Assembly (NCBI GenBank): GCA_023053685.1
Contig: JALIGW010000004.1
Location: 85,675,749 to 85,739,748 of the forward strand
Direction: 5' to 3'
DNA from: Diadophis punctatus similis
Lineage: Eukaryota > Chordata > Lepidosauria > Squamata > Dipsadidae
Length of the DNA stretch: 64,000 bases
The notes beneath the pieces were generated by a model. It searched no databases. It was not told where the DNA came from and worked only from the letters and a program-made list of their open reading frames with translations. Positions 45,833 through 57,944 of this stretch are shown here, piece by piece (the stretch's first letter is position 1; each line of letters begins with the position of its first letter). Both the position numbers and the translations under genes were made by a program.

Positions 45833-46245
45833 ACATAGAATAATAGAGATGGAAGGAACCTTTGAGGTCTTCTAGTCCAACCCCCTGCTCAAGCAGGAGA
45901 CCCAATACCATTTCAGACAGGTGGCTGGTCAATCACTGCTTAAAAACCTCCAGTGATGGAGCACCCACAATCTGTTCCACTGGTTGATTGTTCTCACTAT
46001 TTGGAAGTTTCTCCTTAATTCCAGGTTGCTTCTCTCCTTGGTTAGTTTCCATCTATTGCTTCTTGTCTTGCCTTCGGGTGCTTTGCAAAATAAGTGGACC
46101 CCTTCGTCTTCGTAGAAGCCCCTCAAATACTGGAAGACTGCTATCATGTCTCCCCTAGTCCTTCTTTTCATTGAACAAGACATACTCAATTCCTGCAACT
46201 GATCTTTATGTTTCAGCCTCCAGCCCTTTAATCGTTCTTTGCTTA
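45833..46245 (-). mobile_element. CR1: CR1 LINE 3' end with ORF2 C-terminus
   Basis: The minus frame 46369-45929 includes RTRGDMIAVFQYLRGFYEDE and NFQIVRTINQWNRL, the CR1 ORF2 end. A deletion near 45970 shifts the frame before the SLEVFKKRL segment. The right end of the open frame lies outside CR1. Confidence 0.94.
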
Positions 46246-47006
46246 ATATTCTTTTGCTTCTTCTGCTCAGTGTTTCGAATAGGCAGAAATGAAGATAATC
46301 ATCGGGCCAATTTTCAAATTGCTTTTGAGGAATCGCGAGTGGAAACACTGGGGTCTGGAACCAACCCACAGAGATACATATTTAATCCGAAATGGGGAGA
46401 AGCAGTAAGAATCATCCAGTAGTAATTAGCATTTAGCTGAAGGTTTGGAGTGGAAAGTTCATGGAGGAAATATTGCAACCAGTAACTGTTTTTGTTTAAA
46501 GAGCCCTTCCTGCCAACTTCTTTGCTTTTCTGAATGAAAACTTATATTTATGCGGTCTGCAGTCAGCAGGCGGTTTTACCATAATGGCAAAGATATAAAC
46601 AATGCAGATATTTAAGCACAAGATTGGTAAGCTTTCCCTTCGTGCTGGGGGTGTCATCTGTTCTGCTTTAGAGAAAAAAGGACCCTCCTTCGGATGAGCT
46701 GTCAGTGGATAGTCCAATATTTCCTCTGCTCACCTTAAAGATAGTAAATCCTGGAGGAGAGAATATGAAGTAGCCCATCAACAATTAGCAACAGCTGGAT
46801 TCCAGATGGGGACTCCACAGACACCGCCTTCTCCATTGCGATGGGATATAGTGCATTAATATTATGGTGGCCGTTCATGTAGCTGCCTCTGTAAAGATGC
46901 ATTCAGCATAGGCACAGTTTATGAAAATTCCTGCCGTTCCTTGTCTTGGTTGCCTGTTCTGGATTTAAGCTCACCTGGCATTATGCAAAAAAAATGATAC
47001 AGAGTA
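46246..47006. other. Unrecognised stretch
   Basis: No repeat family or gene recognised. Confidence 0.5.
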
Positions 47007-47152
47007 ACAGAATAACAGAGTTGGAAGGGACCTTAGAGGTCTTCTAGTCCAAGCCCCTGCTCAGGTAGGAAACCCTATACCCTTTTATGTCAAATGGTCA
47101 TCCAATCTCTTATTGAAAACCTCCAGTGATGGAGCATCCAAAACTTTTGAAT
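47007..47152 (-). mobile_element. CR1: CR1 LINE 3' end fragment
   Basis: Antisense CR1 tail AACAGAGTTGGAAGGGACCT through CTCCAGTGATGGAGCATCC; short 5'-truncated copy. Confidence 0.93.
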
Positions 47153-47795
47153 GATAAGTTCATAGTCAATACTTTTTGTTTTCATTTTCTCTAAAGTGAA
47201 AAGGGAACTTATATGTTTGAGTGCTAAACATATCACCCATTTCCCTTCTCTTCCTTCTGGCTTAAAAGAGGAATCAACTTCTATTGGATTCGTCTCCTAT
47301 TCGTTTTCTTCCTCTTCCCAATTGAAGAATTACTGAACCAGCAGGATTTTTTCCCCCATAACAGTTTCCTTCTCCTCTTGGAGACTCTTGCCAAGCTGTC
47401 ACCTAAGGAGCCAAGGGCATTGTTGTGTTGCATGATGAACAGTGAGCATCTATGTGAGGAAATATTATAAATATGCAATAATTATTTGTCAGGGCAACGT
47501 CCTTTTTAATGCTGATGAAATTCAAATAAAGTAAAATAACACAGACAAATTATTTTTAAAAAGTAACCAAGAATAAATCAGCCACATTGTGAGCAGCTGT
47601 TGATGTATAAATTGGTCTGGATTCAAAGCATCGTCTGGATTCCAGGCATTGTTTGGGATAGGAGCACCTGATGTGGTATTAGTGAAACTAATAGCCAAAT
47701 ATTATAATGCCAACTCTGGTGTAAGCGCCATAGATTTCACTGGAGCTCCGTCCTATTGTAGAGTTGCAATCAACACAGTGATGGATCGAATCTGG
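47153..47795. other. Unrecognised stretch
   Basis: No repeat family or gene recognised. Confidence 0.5.
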
Positions 47796-47888
47796 TGCTC
47801 AGAGCAAATGTAAAATAATGAATGGCTTCACTTGCTAAATAAATATTAGCAAGTGAAGCCATTCATTATTTTACATTTGCTCTGAGCA
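47796..47888. repeat. Perfect 43-bp inverted repeat with 7-nt loop
   Basis: Arm 47796-47838 is an exact reverse complement of 47846-47888. The arm begins TGCTCAGAGCAAATG and ends TTCACTTGCTAA; the loop is ATAAATA. No match to any repeat family I recognise. A transcript from either strand would form a long perfect hairpin. Confidence 0.98.
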
Positions 47889-48191
47889 TTTAAAGCATTT
47901 ATATTTCCATTTAAAGCTCCCCATTCCTTCTCCTGCTGGAATCAATCCTGGAGGAAATGCCTTTGATTGGCAGATCTATCACCCAAGCATCACAATTGCA
48001 TCATTCTGCAGCTTGCTCATCTCTTCTATAAGAAATCCCCTTGTGACATTGTCCTCTACACTTTGCTGTGTAACCAACTAGATGGATAAATAGATGATAG
48101 ATAGCTAGGTAGCTGTTAAATCAGTAAAGTAATTTCATCAGTAAAATGAATGAACATTTCTTGGAATATAGATATATTAAAAATGGAGGAG

Positions 48192-48312
<121 letters not shown>

Positions 48313-48317
48313 TAGAT

Positions 48318-48784
48318 GAGGGGTGTCAAACTCGCGTTGTTACAGCATCATCATGTGATGTATCGTGACATTTTCCCCCTTCACTAAACCGGGTGTGGGC
48401 GTGGCCAGAGCGTGATGCAGTGGTGGATTTCAAAATGTTTTACCACCAGTTCTGTGGGCGTGGCTTGGTAGGTATGGCGTGGCATGGCGTGGCGTGGCTT
48501 GGTGGGCGTGGCTTGGTAGGCGTGGCAGGGGAAGGATACTGTCAAATCTCCATTCCCTCCCCACTCCAGGGGAAGGATACTGCAAAATCCCCATTTCCTC
48601 CCGGTCAGCTGGGACTCGGGAGGCAGAGAATAGATGGGGGCGGGGCCAGTCAGAGGTGGTATTTACCTGTTCTCCGAACTACTCAAAATTTCCGCTGCCG
48701 GTTCTCCAGAACTGGTCAGAACCTGCTGAAACCCACTTCTGGCGTGATGCATCTGGCCCGTGGGCTATGAGTTTGACACGCCTG
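48318..48784. mobile_element. Outer hAT-like element, interrupted by a second MITE
   Basis: Terminal inverted repeats GAGGGGTGTCAAACTC and GAGTTTGACACGCCTG. An exact 8-bp duplication ATATAGAT flanks it (48310-48317 and 48785-48792), though the GATA-rich context lowers its weight. About 143 bp of outer sequence remain around the nested element. Confidence 0.82.
48418..48741 (+). mobile_element. Inner hAT-like MITE with perfect 8-bp duplication
   Basis: Ends CAGTGGTGGATTTCA and AAACCCACTTCTG. GCGTGATG is duplicated exactly at 48410-48417 and 48742-48749. The interior has repeated GTGGGCGTGGCTTGG units and two copies of GGGGAAGGATACTG, and matches the 5.7-kb copy in reverse. Open frames across it are incidental. 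Confidence 0.92.
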
Positions 48785-48792
48785 ATATAGAT

Positions 48793-48892
48793 GATAGACA
48801 GACAGACAGACAGACAGATGGACAGGCAGACGGATGGATGGATGGATGGATGGATGGATGGATGGATGGATGGATGGACGGACGGACGGACG

Positions 48893-48958
<66 letters not shown>

Positions 48959-48963
48959 GATCT
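48793..48963 (+). repeat. Compound GACA / GGAT / GGAC / GACA microsatellite
   Basis: Ordered blocks of tetranucleotides differing by one base per step, followed by ATCT/GTCT to about 48995. The DRQTDRQT and DGWMDGWM frames are repeat translations. Confidence 0.97.
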
Positions 48964-48995
48964 ATCTATCTAACTATCATCTATCTGTCTGTCTC

Positions 48996-49756
48996 TTCAA
49001 ACTTCCCTGGGCATCTTTGGTGAATAATGTTTCCAATGTGTTGGAAAGAAGGAGTCTGGCAGATTGGCTTCCCATGGAGACTGCCTCTCAAAGAACAGGA
49101 AGGCTGGAGCTGAATCTCAGCCAGCCATGGATGAAGCTCTTTGCCAGAGGTTCCAAAATGCTTTTAACGCTCCCTCAGACCTCCTCGTCTGTCATATAAT
49201 ATGGTTGACTTTTTCTCAGCGCTCCAGTTTGGGCAGCCCAGATGGTATGTTAAATGCCTTTGGAAGGCACCATGAGTTTATGAAAACATGGAGGAAAAGG
49301 CTGTTGGCTTGTCAACTCTTTGGATATGTTTTTCCAACTGCTCAGGTTAAAGATAAAGAACAGGCATGCAAGCAAGATTCACTTGAGCCTAATCTGGGGC
49401 TATGCAAAATATCCCACTTAACTTTAACTTTATTCATTTGTGGCTAGAGCCCCCCCCCCCAAAAAGAGCAGAAAAGCAGGTATGAAGCAAAGTCATTTTC
49501 ATGAACTGAAATGGGGAAGAGAAAGTTATAAGTCAGATTTTTGATCCTAACTTTCATTTTAATGCTGCTGATTTTAATTTTGATTTTAATTGCATTAATT
49601 TTTACAGTTCTATCTTACATTTGATGTTTTTCCAATTATTGTAAGTGGCTTTAAGTGTTTATACAAAGAGAGAGATGTGATATCTGCTTAGTAAGAAAAA
49701 TAAAGTAGTTATATGTGTCATCACTTTTCAACAGAATGCTATATATTTGCAGGAGC
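48996..49756. other. Unrecognised stretch
   Basis: No repeat family or gene recognised; the plus frame 49064-49447 has no domain. Confidence 0.5.
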
Positions 49757-49773
49757 AAAAGGAAAGAAAGAAA

Positions 49774-49824
<51 letters not shown>

Positions 49825-49870
49825 GGAGAGAGGGAGAGAGGGAGGAAGGAAGGAAGGGGGAGAGAGAGAG

Positions 49871-49925
<55 letters not shown>

Positions 49926-50000
49926 AAAGAAAGAAAGAAAGAAAGGAAAGAAAGAAAGAGAAAAGAAAGAAAAGAAAAGAAAAGAAAAAAGAAAAGAGAG
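49757..50000 (+). repeat. 244-bp homopurine microsatellite
   Basis: Purines only: GAAA blocks around a GGGA/GGAA centre, similar in structure to 310-661. All open frames across it are repeat translations. Confidence 0.98.
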
Positions 50001-50814
50001 CTCCTGAGGTTTGGGATATGGCTTGTAAGCAGATAAAAACAACTTCTTCCTTTTTCTTTTTCTCTTTCCACCTCTTTATATCCATTCAAAAACAATGAAA
50101 ACTTTGAATTTAAAGCAGGGATTTCATTTCTAGGAAATTGTCAAAACGGCCGAGATAACCTTAGAAGTTTGATACTAAAATTGTGGTTTTAATCATGTAC
50201 GTATGCATTTTATACAATCTTAAGCTCCTAACTGCTTTCTTTGTTGTTTACATTAGATTTGCATACCTTTCCGGCACTGAAGGGCTTCTAAACTGAACTT
50301 CCATAATATCATCAAGACACAATAAACTCTATTTTCACTGTATCAGCGAAGAGGAATTCTGGCTCAGGTTAGTAAGAAACCTGTCAAACGCTGCCTGTAG
50401 TATGAAGTCTGAGAATGCATGGCTCTCTTTGTCAGTCGGGCTTTGAAATAATATTTATTTATTTGGGTTATCTGATAAACATTCGGATTTGGTTTATTTA
50501 GTACATTTTTATTGGTACGATGGCATTAAGGATAGCATTATGGATAGGTCTGGTTTTGAAGCTGGATTGAAAAAAGAGTTTACTTTTCAGCTAGTTATCA
50601 AGAAGAAGAAGAAAAAAGAACAGCAGTGGTTCCTTATCCTGCAATTCAGTCCCTGGATTGATCAGCCTTTGCTGAATCACCTCATGGGAGTCTAATAAAA
50701 AGCAGCCCTGCCCTCAGGAGAGAGATACCCTTGGGGCACAAATGCAAGATTTATGTCACTGAGCATATTTTGGTGCATTCCCCCTCCTGTCTTCAAGGTG
50801 AATGTACTCATCAT
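50001..50814. other. Unrecognised stretch
   Basis: No repeat family or gene recognised. Confidence 0.5.
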
Positions 50815-51310
50815 TAGATTAACAGAGTTGGAAGGGACCTTGTAGGTCATCTAGTCCAACCCCCTGCTCAAGCAGGAGACCCTACACCATTTCTGACAGA
50901 TGGCAGTCCAGTCTCTTCTTGAAAGTCTCCAGTGATAAAGCTCCCACAACTTCTGAAGGCAACTTCTGTTCCAAGGGTTGATTGCTCTCACTGTCAGAAA
51001 AATTCCTCCTTATTTCCAGGTTAAATCTCTCCCTGTTCAGTTTCCATCCATTGTTCCTTGTTTGGCCTTCGGGTGCTTTGAAAAATAAGTTGAACCCCCT
51101 CCTCTCTGGGGCAGCCCCTCAAATATTGGAAGACTGCTATCCTGTCTCCCCTGGTCCTTCTCTTCACTAGACTAGCCAGGCCCAGTTCCTGCAACCGTTC
51201 ATCGTATGTTTTAGCCTTCAGTCCCCTAATCATCCTGGTTGCTCTTCTCTTTTTTTATAGTGTGGTGACCAAAACTGGATGCAGTACACTCTATGTTCTG
51301 TGAATGTTTC
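50815..51310 (-). mobile_element. CR1: CR1 LINE 3' end, longest CR1 copy
   Basis: The minus frame includes LGLASLVKRRTRGDRIAVFQ and YLRGCPREEGVQLIFQ. It extends further 5' than the other copies, into the conserved segment seen on the plus strand as CATCCTGGTTGCTCTTCTCT and GTGGTGACCAAAACTGGATG. Frame is broken near 51080. Confidence 0.95.
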
Positions 51311-52891
51311 AGTTGATCTATTTGGACATTTGAGAAAATGCTCTCTCCAGCATGAAAGGGAGCATACCTCTTAGATCCAGGTTTCTAAAACCAGAGGTTT
51401 AATACCTCCAAGGGAGTTATTGGACATATCCTGAGGATAATGGAGCAATTTGTAATTGCTCTCTTGTGGGTGGAGGATCCGGTTCAGGACTTCCCCTGCT
51501 GAGACACTTGCATAAAAAGAACAGACTCTGGGGGGGGGGGTGTTTTGCAGGGTGGGGGGAAGTTGTGACATTTTCCAAAACTGGGAACAGGAATAGTTGG
51601 GTCAAACAGTTTTAAGGCCCTCTCTCTTAGAAGAAGGTTGCACCAGTTATATCAATGGATGCTCTTCATTTCAATCACGTCTTATGGACAATAGAAGGAA
51701 AATAAATTATATTTTCTAGAGCAAGCAAGTAAGTATAAAGACTTCCTCAAGTGAAGCCCGGTTCTTGGTGCGGTCATAGATGCCACCATGTAGGCAGCTG
51801 GACGACAACAATGGAAGGATTTTCTTTCATTGTTTACTTTTCAACCAAGCCTACAACTGCACCTTCTTTTGGACATCCATCAAAGGCACCCAGGTTAATA
51901 ATTTCTCCCAAAACACGGTGACCGGAGAGCTTCTCTTCGCCTTCCTGGCCGACAGAAAAGTTGGCTGGCCATTGATTGTCCTCCTATTTTCCGCTTCCAG
52001 AAGAGTTGAATCAGGCATGGAGCTCCTGGAGGGAACCCATTTAATTTGGGAGGTCCTGTCGGCATTCAACATGACTTACAGAGGCTGAGAAGTGGCCTAG
52101 CTTTCTTTCACAATGTTTGCCTGCCTTGATTAGAGGCTCCCTGGTTCTTTTATTGTGTGTATTGTGTGGTGTTTCTCATCTGGTTGACAGAAGAACAGCC
52201 TCCCTTCCATTTGCAAGGGGCAGGACATCGTTCCCCATGTGTTTTGCTGTCGCTGTTGTTGTTGTTGCTTTGAGTGGTTTGTTAATTAGGACCACTCCGT
52301 ATAATCAGAAGAGAAACAGAGTGTTCCCCCCCACTCACAAAGCTTTCTAAGCAAGCAGTCAGGGTGGCACAGCAAAACATCTGACACCACACACCGAGGT
52401 TCAGCCTGAAGACCCACAACTTCTGCCAGTCAGCATGTCTTGCTTCCAAATGAGCTGAATAGGAAAGAGGCAATTTGGTCAGCTGCCTCCAGGCTCCTCC
52501 AGCAGAAAATATAATCCCGGAGGCATCTGGCAGTTTGCTGTGACTTCCTTGGATGTAAAGACAAGTGTTTGCTTTCCCCCTTTTTTTCCCCTTTCCATGA
52601 AAGTCCGAGAGCTTCCGCCCTGCTCAAAAGCTCCAAAGTAGAGAGCCAGGAAAAGTAGGGAGAGACCTCCACTGTCCTGGGACCAAGCTCTTTCTGCCTG
52701 CAAGCCTTGGATCCACATCCAAAGCTCCGTGGAACTAGGAGGTCAGGATGCCCGCCAGAAGGGGAGCAAGGACCACCCCTCTCCCCCTCGCAGGCTACTT
52801 TCCCACCAATCAGCACCTTGGAAAGGCTGGCAGGGAGGCTGCCACTGGCTTCACTTCCTGCATGCACAGATTTTAATTTAAAAAAGACTTT
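51311..52891. other. Unrecognised stretch
   Basis: No repeat family or gene recognised. Opposing open frames at 51780-52088 (plus) and 51851-52072 (minus) have no domain. Confidence 0.5.
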
Positions 52892-53081
52892 GAAAGAAAA
52901 AAAGGAAGGGAAGGGAAAAGAAGAAGAAAAGAAACTGAATGGAAGAAAGGAAGATAGGGAGAAAAAGAAAGGAAGGAAGGAAGAAAGAAAAAGGAAGGAA
53001 GGAAGGAAGGAAGAAAAAAGGAAGGAAGGAAGGAAGGAAGGAAGGAAGGAAGGAAGGAAGGAAGGAAGGAAGGAGAAAGAA
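52892..53081 (+). repeat. Purine-rich (GGAA)n tract
   Basis: AG-rich with a few interruptions on the left and an uninterrupted GGAA-type run on the right. The 234-codon minus frame and the 144-codon plus frame over it are driven by the repeat. Confidence 0.96.
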
Positions 53082-53820
53082 TCCAAAGAAAGATATTTCT
53101 CTTTGATACTAGCCATATTTGCATCCATATACACACCATAATAAGCATAGAAATGAGAAGGTTAAAAGATGCTGCTTGTGAGATTTTGAAGTCTGTGCCA
53201 GCTCTATGAGCCCTTTGACTGCTGTCCAATTGAAGCTGCCCTCTTGGCCCTTTGGATCTCCTCCTGCGGACACTCTGGGCTTCTGCCAACTTCAAATGGC
53301 CAGCATGTGGCTTTTCTCATTTTAGGGCAACTGCCCAGAACTTGAGTCCTGCTTCCAAGATTTGACCTTTCTCTCGACTAGGGTGCAAAACAGAGAAACA
53401 AAGATTTTTTTTATTATGAATTGCAACATATAAACACAGGTTCTTGCTGTCTCTATACCTTCTGTAATGGAGAGAAAATTAATACCGGTGGAGGGAGAAA
53501 ATCTTGATTAGGAAAAGTTGTGGATTTTCTGTGCTTATACTTGAAGCTCAGCAGATAGTAGCTGTGAACTCCGCAGGAGTTCAGCTCAAATCCCCAAGGG
53601 GGATTTTTTAAAAACTTTTTTTAATGGTTATATTTCAAAATGGGGGAGGGGGTGTCACCTGTCTTCCCTGCCTTTTCTCTGTGACAGTTTTCTCTCTGGC
53701 AATTATTTCCTCGGGTTCTTGAAGACGACAGGAGAATCACGCAGGGCTGGAAGTGGTTCAGAGCGGATTGTCCTTGGGCTTTGGAGATCCTGATTCCTGG
53801 CTGGGCTGGCTGGGCTGGGA

Positions 53821-53866
53821 GCCTTCCGCACAATCAGCTGCAGGCCTTCCGCACAATCAGCTGCAG
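53821..53866 (+). repeat. 23-bp exact tandem duplication
   Basis: The unit containing CTTCCGCACAATCAGCTGC occurs twice back to back, preceded by GGCTGGGCTGGCTGGGCTGG. Confidence 0.97.
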
Positions 53867-56800
53867 GCCCCGAGGCGGACGCTCAGTCGAGTCTTTGCAG
53901 ATCAGCCAAGATGCTTTCAACCACCCACATCGACCCCAACCTTTGGGGTGACTTCTTTGTCATGAGTGGAGGAAACAGGCGATACCATATCAGAGCTGCT
54001 TGCCGGGAATGAATAATTTAACTCAACAGATGGTTTGCTCCAGTAAGTCAAGCCACAACAGAACAAAATGAAACTTCACTAATGAATGGAGAGCTAAGGC
54101 CAACATTTCCTCCAAAATCTTCTAACAAAGTCCCCTAATTTAGATCAGACTCAGAGTTCTAAATGAATGTTCTCAAGACCTAAAAACCAAACTTAAAGCT
54201 GTTTTTAAACAAAAATTTTAAAAGTTTTGGTTTCATTGTGTTTTTAAGGTAGCATCAAAGTCAATCTCAACTCTTGATGGCTTTGAGGAGAAATCAAAGT
54301 GGCTTTCTTGATGATCTGCCATGGAAGCACTAAACACACCTGCTTAAGTGAATAATTAAAACTCAGAGGAAGAGAGTAGAAGGGTGAATAAACATTAATA
54401 AAATAAATATAAATACATCCCCCTGTTTGAAAGGCTGATAGAGAATGGCTCATATGAAGACCACCTATTAAGTTTGGGATTTAAGTGAATTGAAGTCCTC
54501 CCTCCACACAATGGAACCACTATATGTTTCGGTTATCTCCAACAGTTTTTACAAAACTTGACAACATATGGTGAACTCAGTTGGCATGCACGTCACACAA
54601 TCAAAATTTTTACAATGACTCAATTCATGATTCAGAGTGAATTTCCTAAAACAGGCATACTTTAGGAAGAGTATGTGTAATTTTTAAATGACTATTAAAT
54701 CTAAATTCTGAACCTAGCAAAATCAAAGGACAAAACAGTTGTTCTTTTTAAGGAATTAAATGCTGGGAAATGTTTTGTAGACAATTGGAGCCCCTTGAAT
54801 TACAATCTTGGGGGGGATCCCTACAACTTTGAGTAAATGTTCTCCATGTTAAAATCATTTTGAGCAGTTAAGTCCTGTTCATTAATATTCAGAATAATGT
54901 AGAGCTAGGGATTTTCCAGTAACAGATGAAACTGGGATCAGAGCTAATACAGTATATCAAAAGCTAATCCTACCTTTCATATTCAGTCTTTGTCATCATA
55001 TAAAGGCAGCAAATTTGGCAGTATTAATGGAGATCTTAATAAAATAACTACTTTAGACTGACAACTAATATTTCCTTGATGAAATGCTACATCTTGTAAT
55101 GTATTAGAAGAGCGGGACTTAAGCATTTTTCCTGGGTAGTCTTAGTTTCAAGATGAATTGCAAGTATCCTTACAAAGGATTATGGAGATATCATTGCTGT
55201 ACCATCCCTTTGATCAAAATTCATTTGAACGGGTTGAAATATTTGGTTATCTACAATTCTGGAAGGGAGGGAACCAAACTCTTTTATGCAGTCCTCTTAT
55301 AACTCTTCTCTGGAACACGTTTCATGAATGCCAACATACAAGATTGATTCGAATAGCCAAAAACTTACTGCCAGCAAGAGCCCATCTGTTGATTGGGTCC
55401 TGTCTGTTGCCTCAACTTTCAGACTTGGTTATCCAACTATGATTTGAATTAAGGCCCAGTAAATCTCAATTTTCTAATTTCCCTCTCTGTTTAATTAATG
55501 CCAACCACAGAGCTCTGGCAGAAGCACCCTCATGTTTTTTAAAAGCTCTTTCCGTGTAATATCTGACAGAAAAGCAAGAACAATTGGCCTGTTTGTTAGA
55601 AGCCTTCGCTCACTTTGATCCAAGAACTTCTCATTGCCAACTGCCTCCCCAGAAGCCTTTGCCAGTCCTGCCAGCCACCCTCTTGGGAGAAATGCAGCAT
55701 TGTGTAAATCGGAGAAAACGCCAGTTTGGCAAAGGGCAGCTTTTAATCATCCTTCCAGTGCATGAAAGCTTCTGAAAACATGTTCTTCCTTTCCATTTTG
55801 GAAGTCAGGATTCTGATGGGAAAGAAAGCTGTTGGTTTCTTGAAAGGTTTTGCCCTGGGAGGAGAGGAGACCTTTATTAACCGGGCATCAAAGAGAACAC
55901 CCATGTAAGGGACATAGTTTAACCTCACCCCAGAAAAGAAAAGAAAAGAAAACCCTGCCTGCCTCTCTCTTTCCATCCCTCCCGGCCACCACAAACTCCC
56001 CCAGCTTGTTCTTCATCCTGAAAATTGTGGGGAGGGAGAGAAGAACCCAGCAAAATCATGTATACAAAGTCAGTATACAAAGATGGTTTAGAAATGGAGC
56101 CATCCGAGTTATGAGAATGGGAATCCCTAGGGATGGAGGTCCTAGCAATTTGGCGTTCGGCAATTGCAATAGGATTAACTCTTGGGCTGTCATTTTCCTC
56201 CTTTATTTTCCCAGGTTTTTCTAGCTTCATAAGAGTTTAGATGCTTCTGTTATCAGAATGATGGACCAGAAAGGACCAAAAATAAAAATGCAGGATCTGT
56301 AAATGTTGTGTCTTTTTCAGATATGTCCACCAATTCTTACCGATTTTTTTTAAAAAATGTTGCGGTTTGTTGGATCATGATTCATTTCTGTGTCAAAAAT
56401 ATGTTCTTTGTTATCTGACGGAGTTCAGTATTTCTTCTTTCTGTGGCTGCAATTACCATGCAGCAGAAGATTAATTTGACTCCTGTTTTGTCATGAAGAA
56501 AGCCGTAATTCTGCAGCTCCCCGGGCTAAAAGGGAGTCAGTTTGCAATGGAAACTCAGAATGTTGTGTTTACTGGTAAATACAGAAGATAAGAAAACTCC
56601 TGGGAAGAAAAAGAAGAAAAATGAGAAATATGGGGCTTTGTTTCCTTTCTCCGGAAGGCAACTTAACCAGCTGCTAAAAGGCAACAAAACATAGAAAATA
56701 GGATATTTGCAGGGGATTCCTGCAAAGGTGAATTAATGATGGCTTCCCAACCTGCTACTAGGACTGTATTCTAAAACCAGAAACAGAAAGGAATGATAAA

Positions 56801-57841
56801 ACCATAGAGGATTTTATAAAGCAAAGAAGTAAGAGTTGATCGTGATAAAGGAGTTTTCTTAACATTCATTGAACCTTAAATTAGAGAAAGGTGATGGTTT
56901 CTTTAAGATCCAGAAGACGACAATGGCTCACATCTTCTGAGACCGTTGTTGTTGAACAACAACAATAACAACAACAACAACAACATGAGCATGTTTAAAA
57001 GTTACCAGCGAAGATCAGGCCAGAGTCGTTCTTAGAATAGGAAAAACCATTGCAAGAATCCAGATTAAAAAAAAAAAAACACCTCCCTAGCCAAGGGGAG
57101 ACCAGAATTTCTCTGGGGCATTGAACTGTTCTTCCTATTCAGAACTTTTCTCTTAACATTCAGATGATATCTGGGTTCCGGTAACCTAAACCTATTATTT
57201 TGTGCCTTGCCCTCTGCCATGATAAGAGTGTGCAATTCTTCACTGTCACAGCAGTTCAAGTATTTGAGGAATGCCATCATGCACCCAGCCAGCCAGTCTT
57301 TTATTAGCTAAACATTTCCGTCTCTTTCAACCTGCCTTGATAAGATGTTGATTCCTGGTCATTCTCATTTCCCTTCATTTAACTTGTTGCCAGTTTGTCT
57401 AAATTCTTCTTAAAGCATGGAGCCCATGACTGGAACCAAGAGTTGAGTTGTATCCTGTATTCTGGCTAACACAGAATAAAACGCAACTATTGCTGCCTGT
57501 GAGTTGGAGTCTGCATCTCTTTTAATTCGGCCCAAAACTTGCCTTTATCTTTTATCCAGTGACATTCAGTGCTAAATCATAATCAGTTTGTTATCAGCCG
57601 TACTTTGTGGTATCAGCACAATCAACTTGCAAGTTCATCTCATGACTTCTGGGAAATGGGAAAGCATGTAATAGACAGCCATATTTAGAACCCTGAAGCT
57701 GCGACTTTGGGTTAAGCTAAAGTTTCTCTAGACCTGAATTTCATTTCCAGAAGAGCTCAAGCTCACAAACTGTGATGATCACCAGTATACGAAGTCATGA
57801 TATCTCTGGATATGGCAGTTCCATTCAACCATCAAGGATAA
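53867..57841. other. Unrecognised stretch of 4 kb
   Basis: Only a short (AAC)n at 56955-56985 is recognisable. Open frames, for example 55158-55442 (plus) and 55850-56224 (plus), carry no domain I recognise. This is the longest repeat-poor part of the window together with 57.9-61.5 kb. Confidence 0.55.
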
Positions 57842-57944
57842 TTCTCCCTTCCCTTCCCTTCCTCCTTCCCTTTCTCCTTCCCCTTCCCTTTCTCCTTCCC
57901 TTTCTCCTTCCCTTCCTCCTTCCCTTCCTCCTTCCCCTTCCCTC
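57842..57944 (+). repeat. 103-bp homopyrimidine tract (CCCTT/CTTCC)
   Basis: Pyrimidines only, with CCCTTCC and CTTTCTCC units. The LLPFLLPF frame is a repeat translation. Confidence 0.97.

Noticed and set aside
48418..48790. Plus-strand open frame rich in G, W and V
   Set aside because: Lies wholly inside a hAT MITE and its GTGGGCGTGG repeats.
48760..48973. DRQTDRQT / DGWMDGWM repeat proteins
   Set aside because: Translation of the compound GACA/GGAT microsatellite.
52430..53134. 234-codon minus-strand open frame, the longest listed
   Set aside because: Half of it is a (GGAA)n tract; the rest has no domain I recognise.
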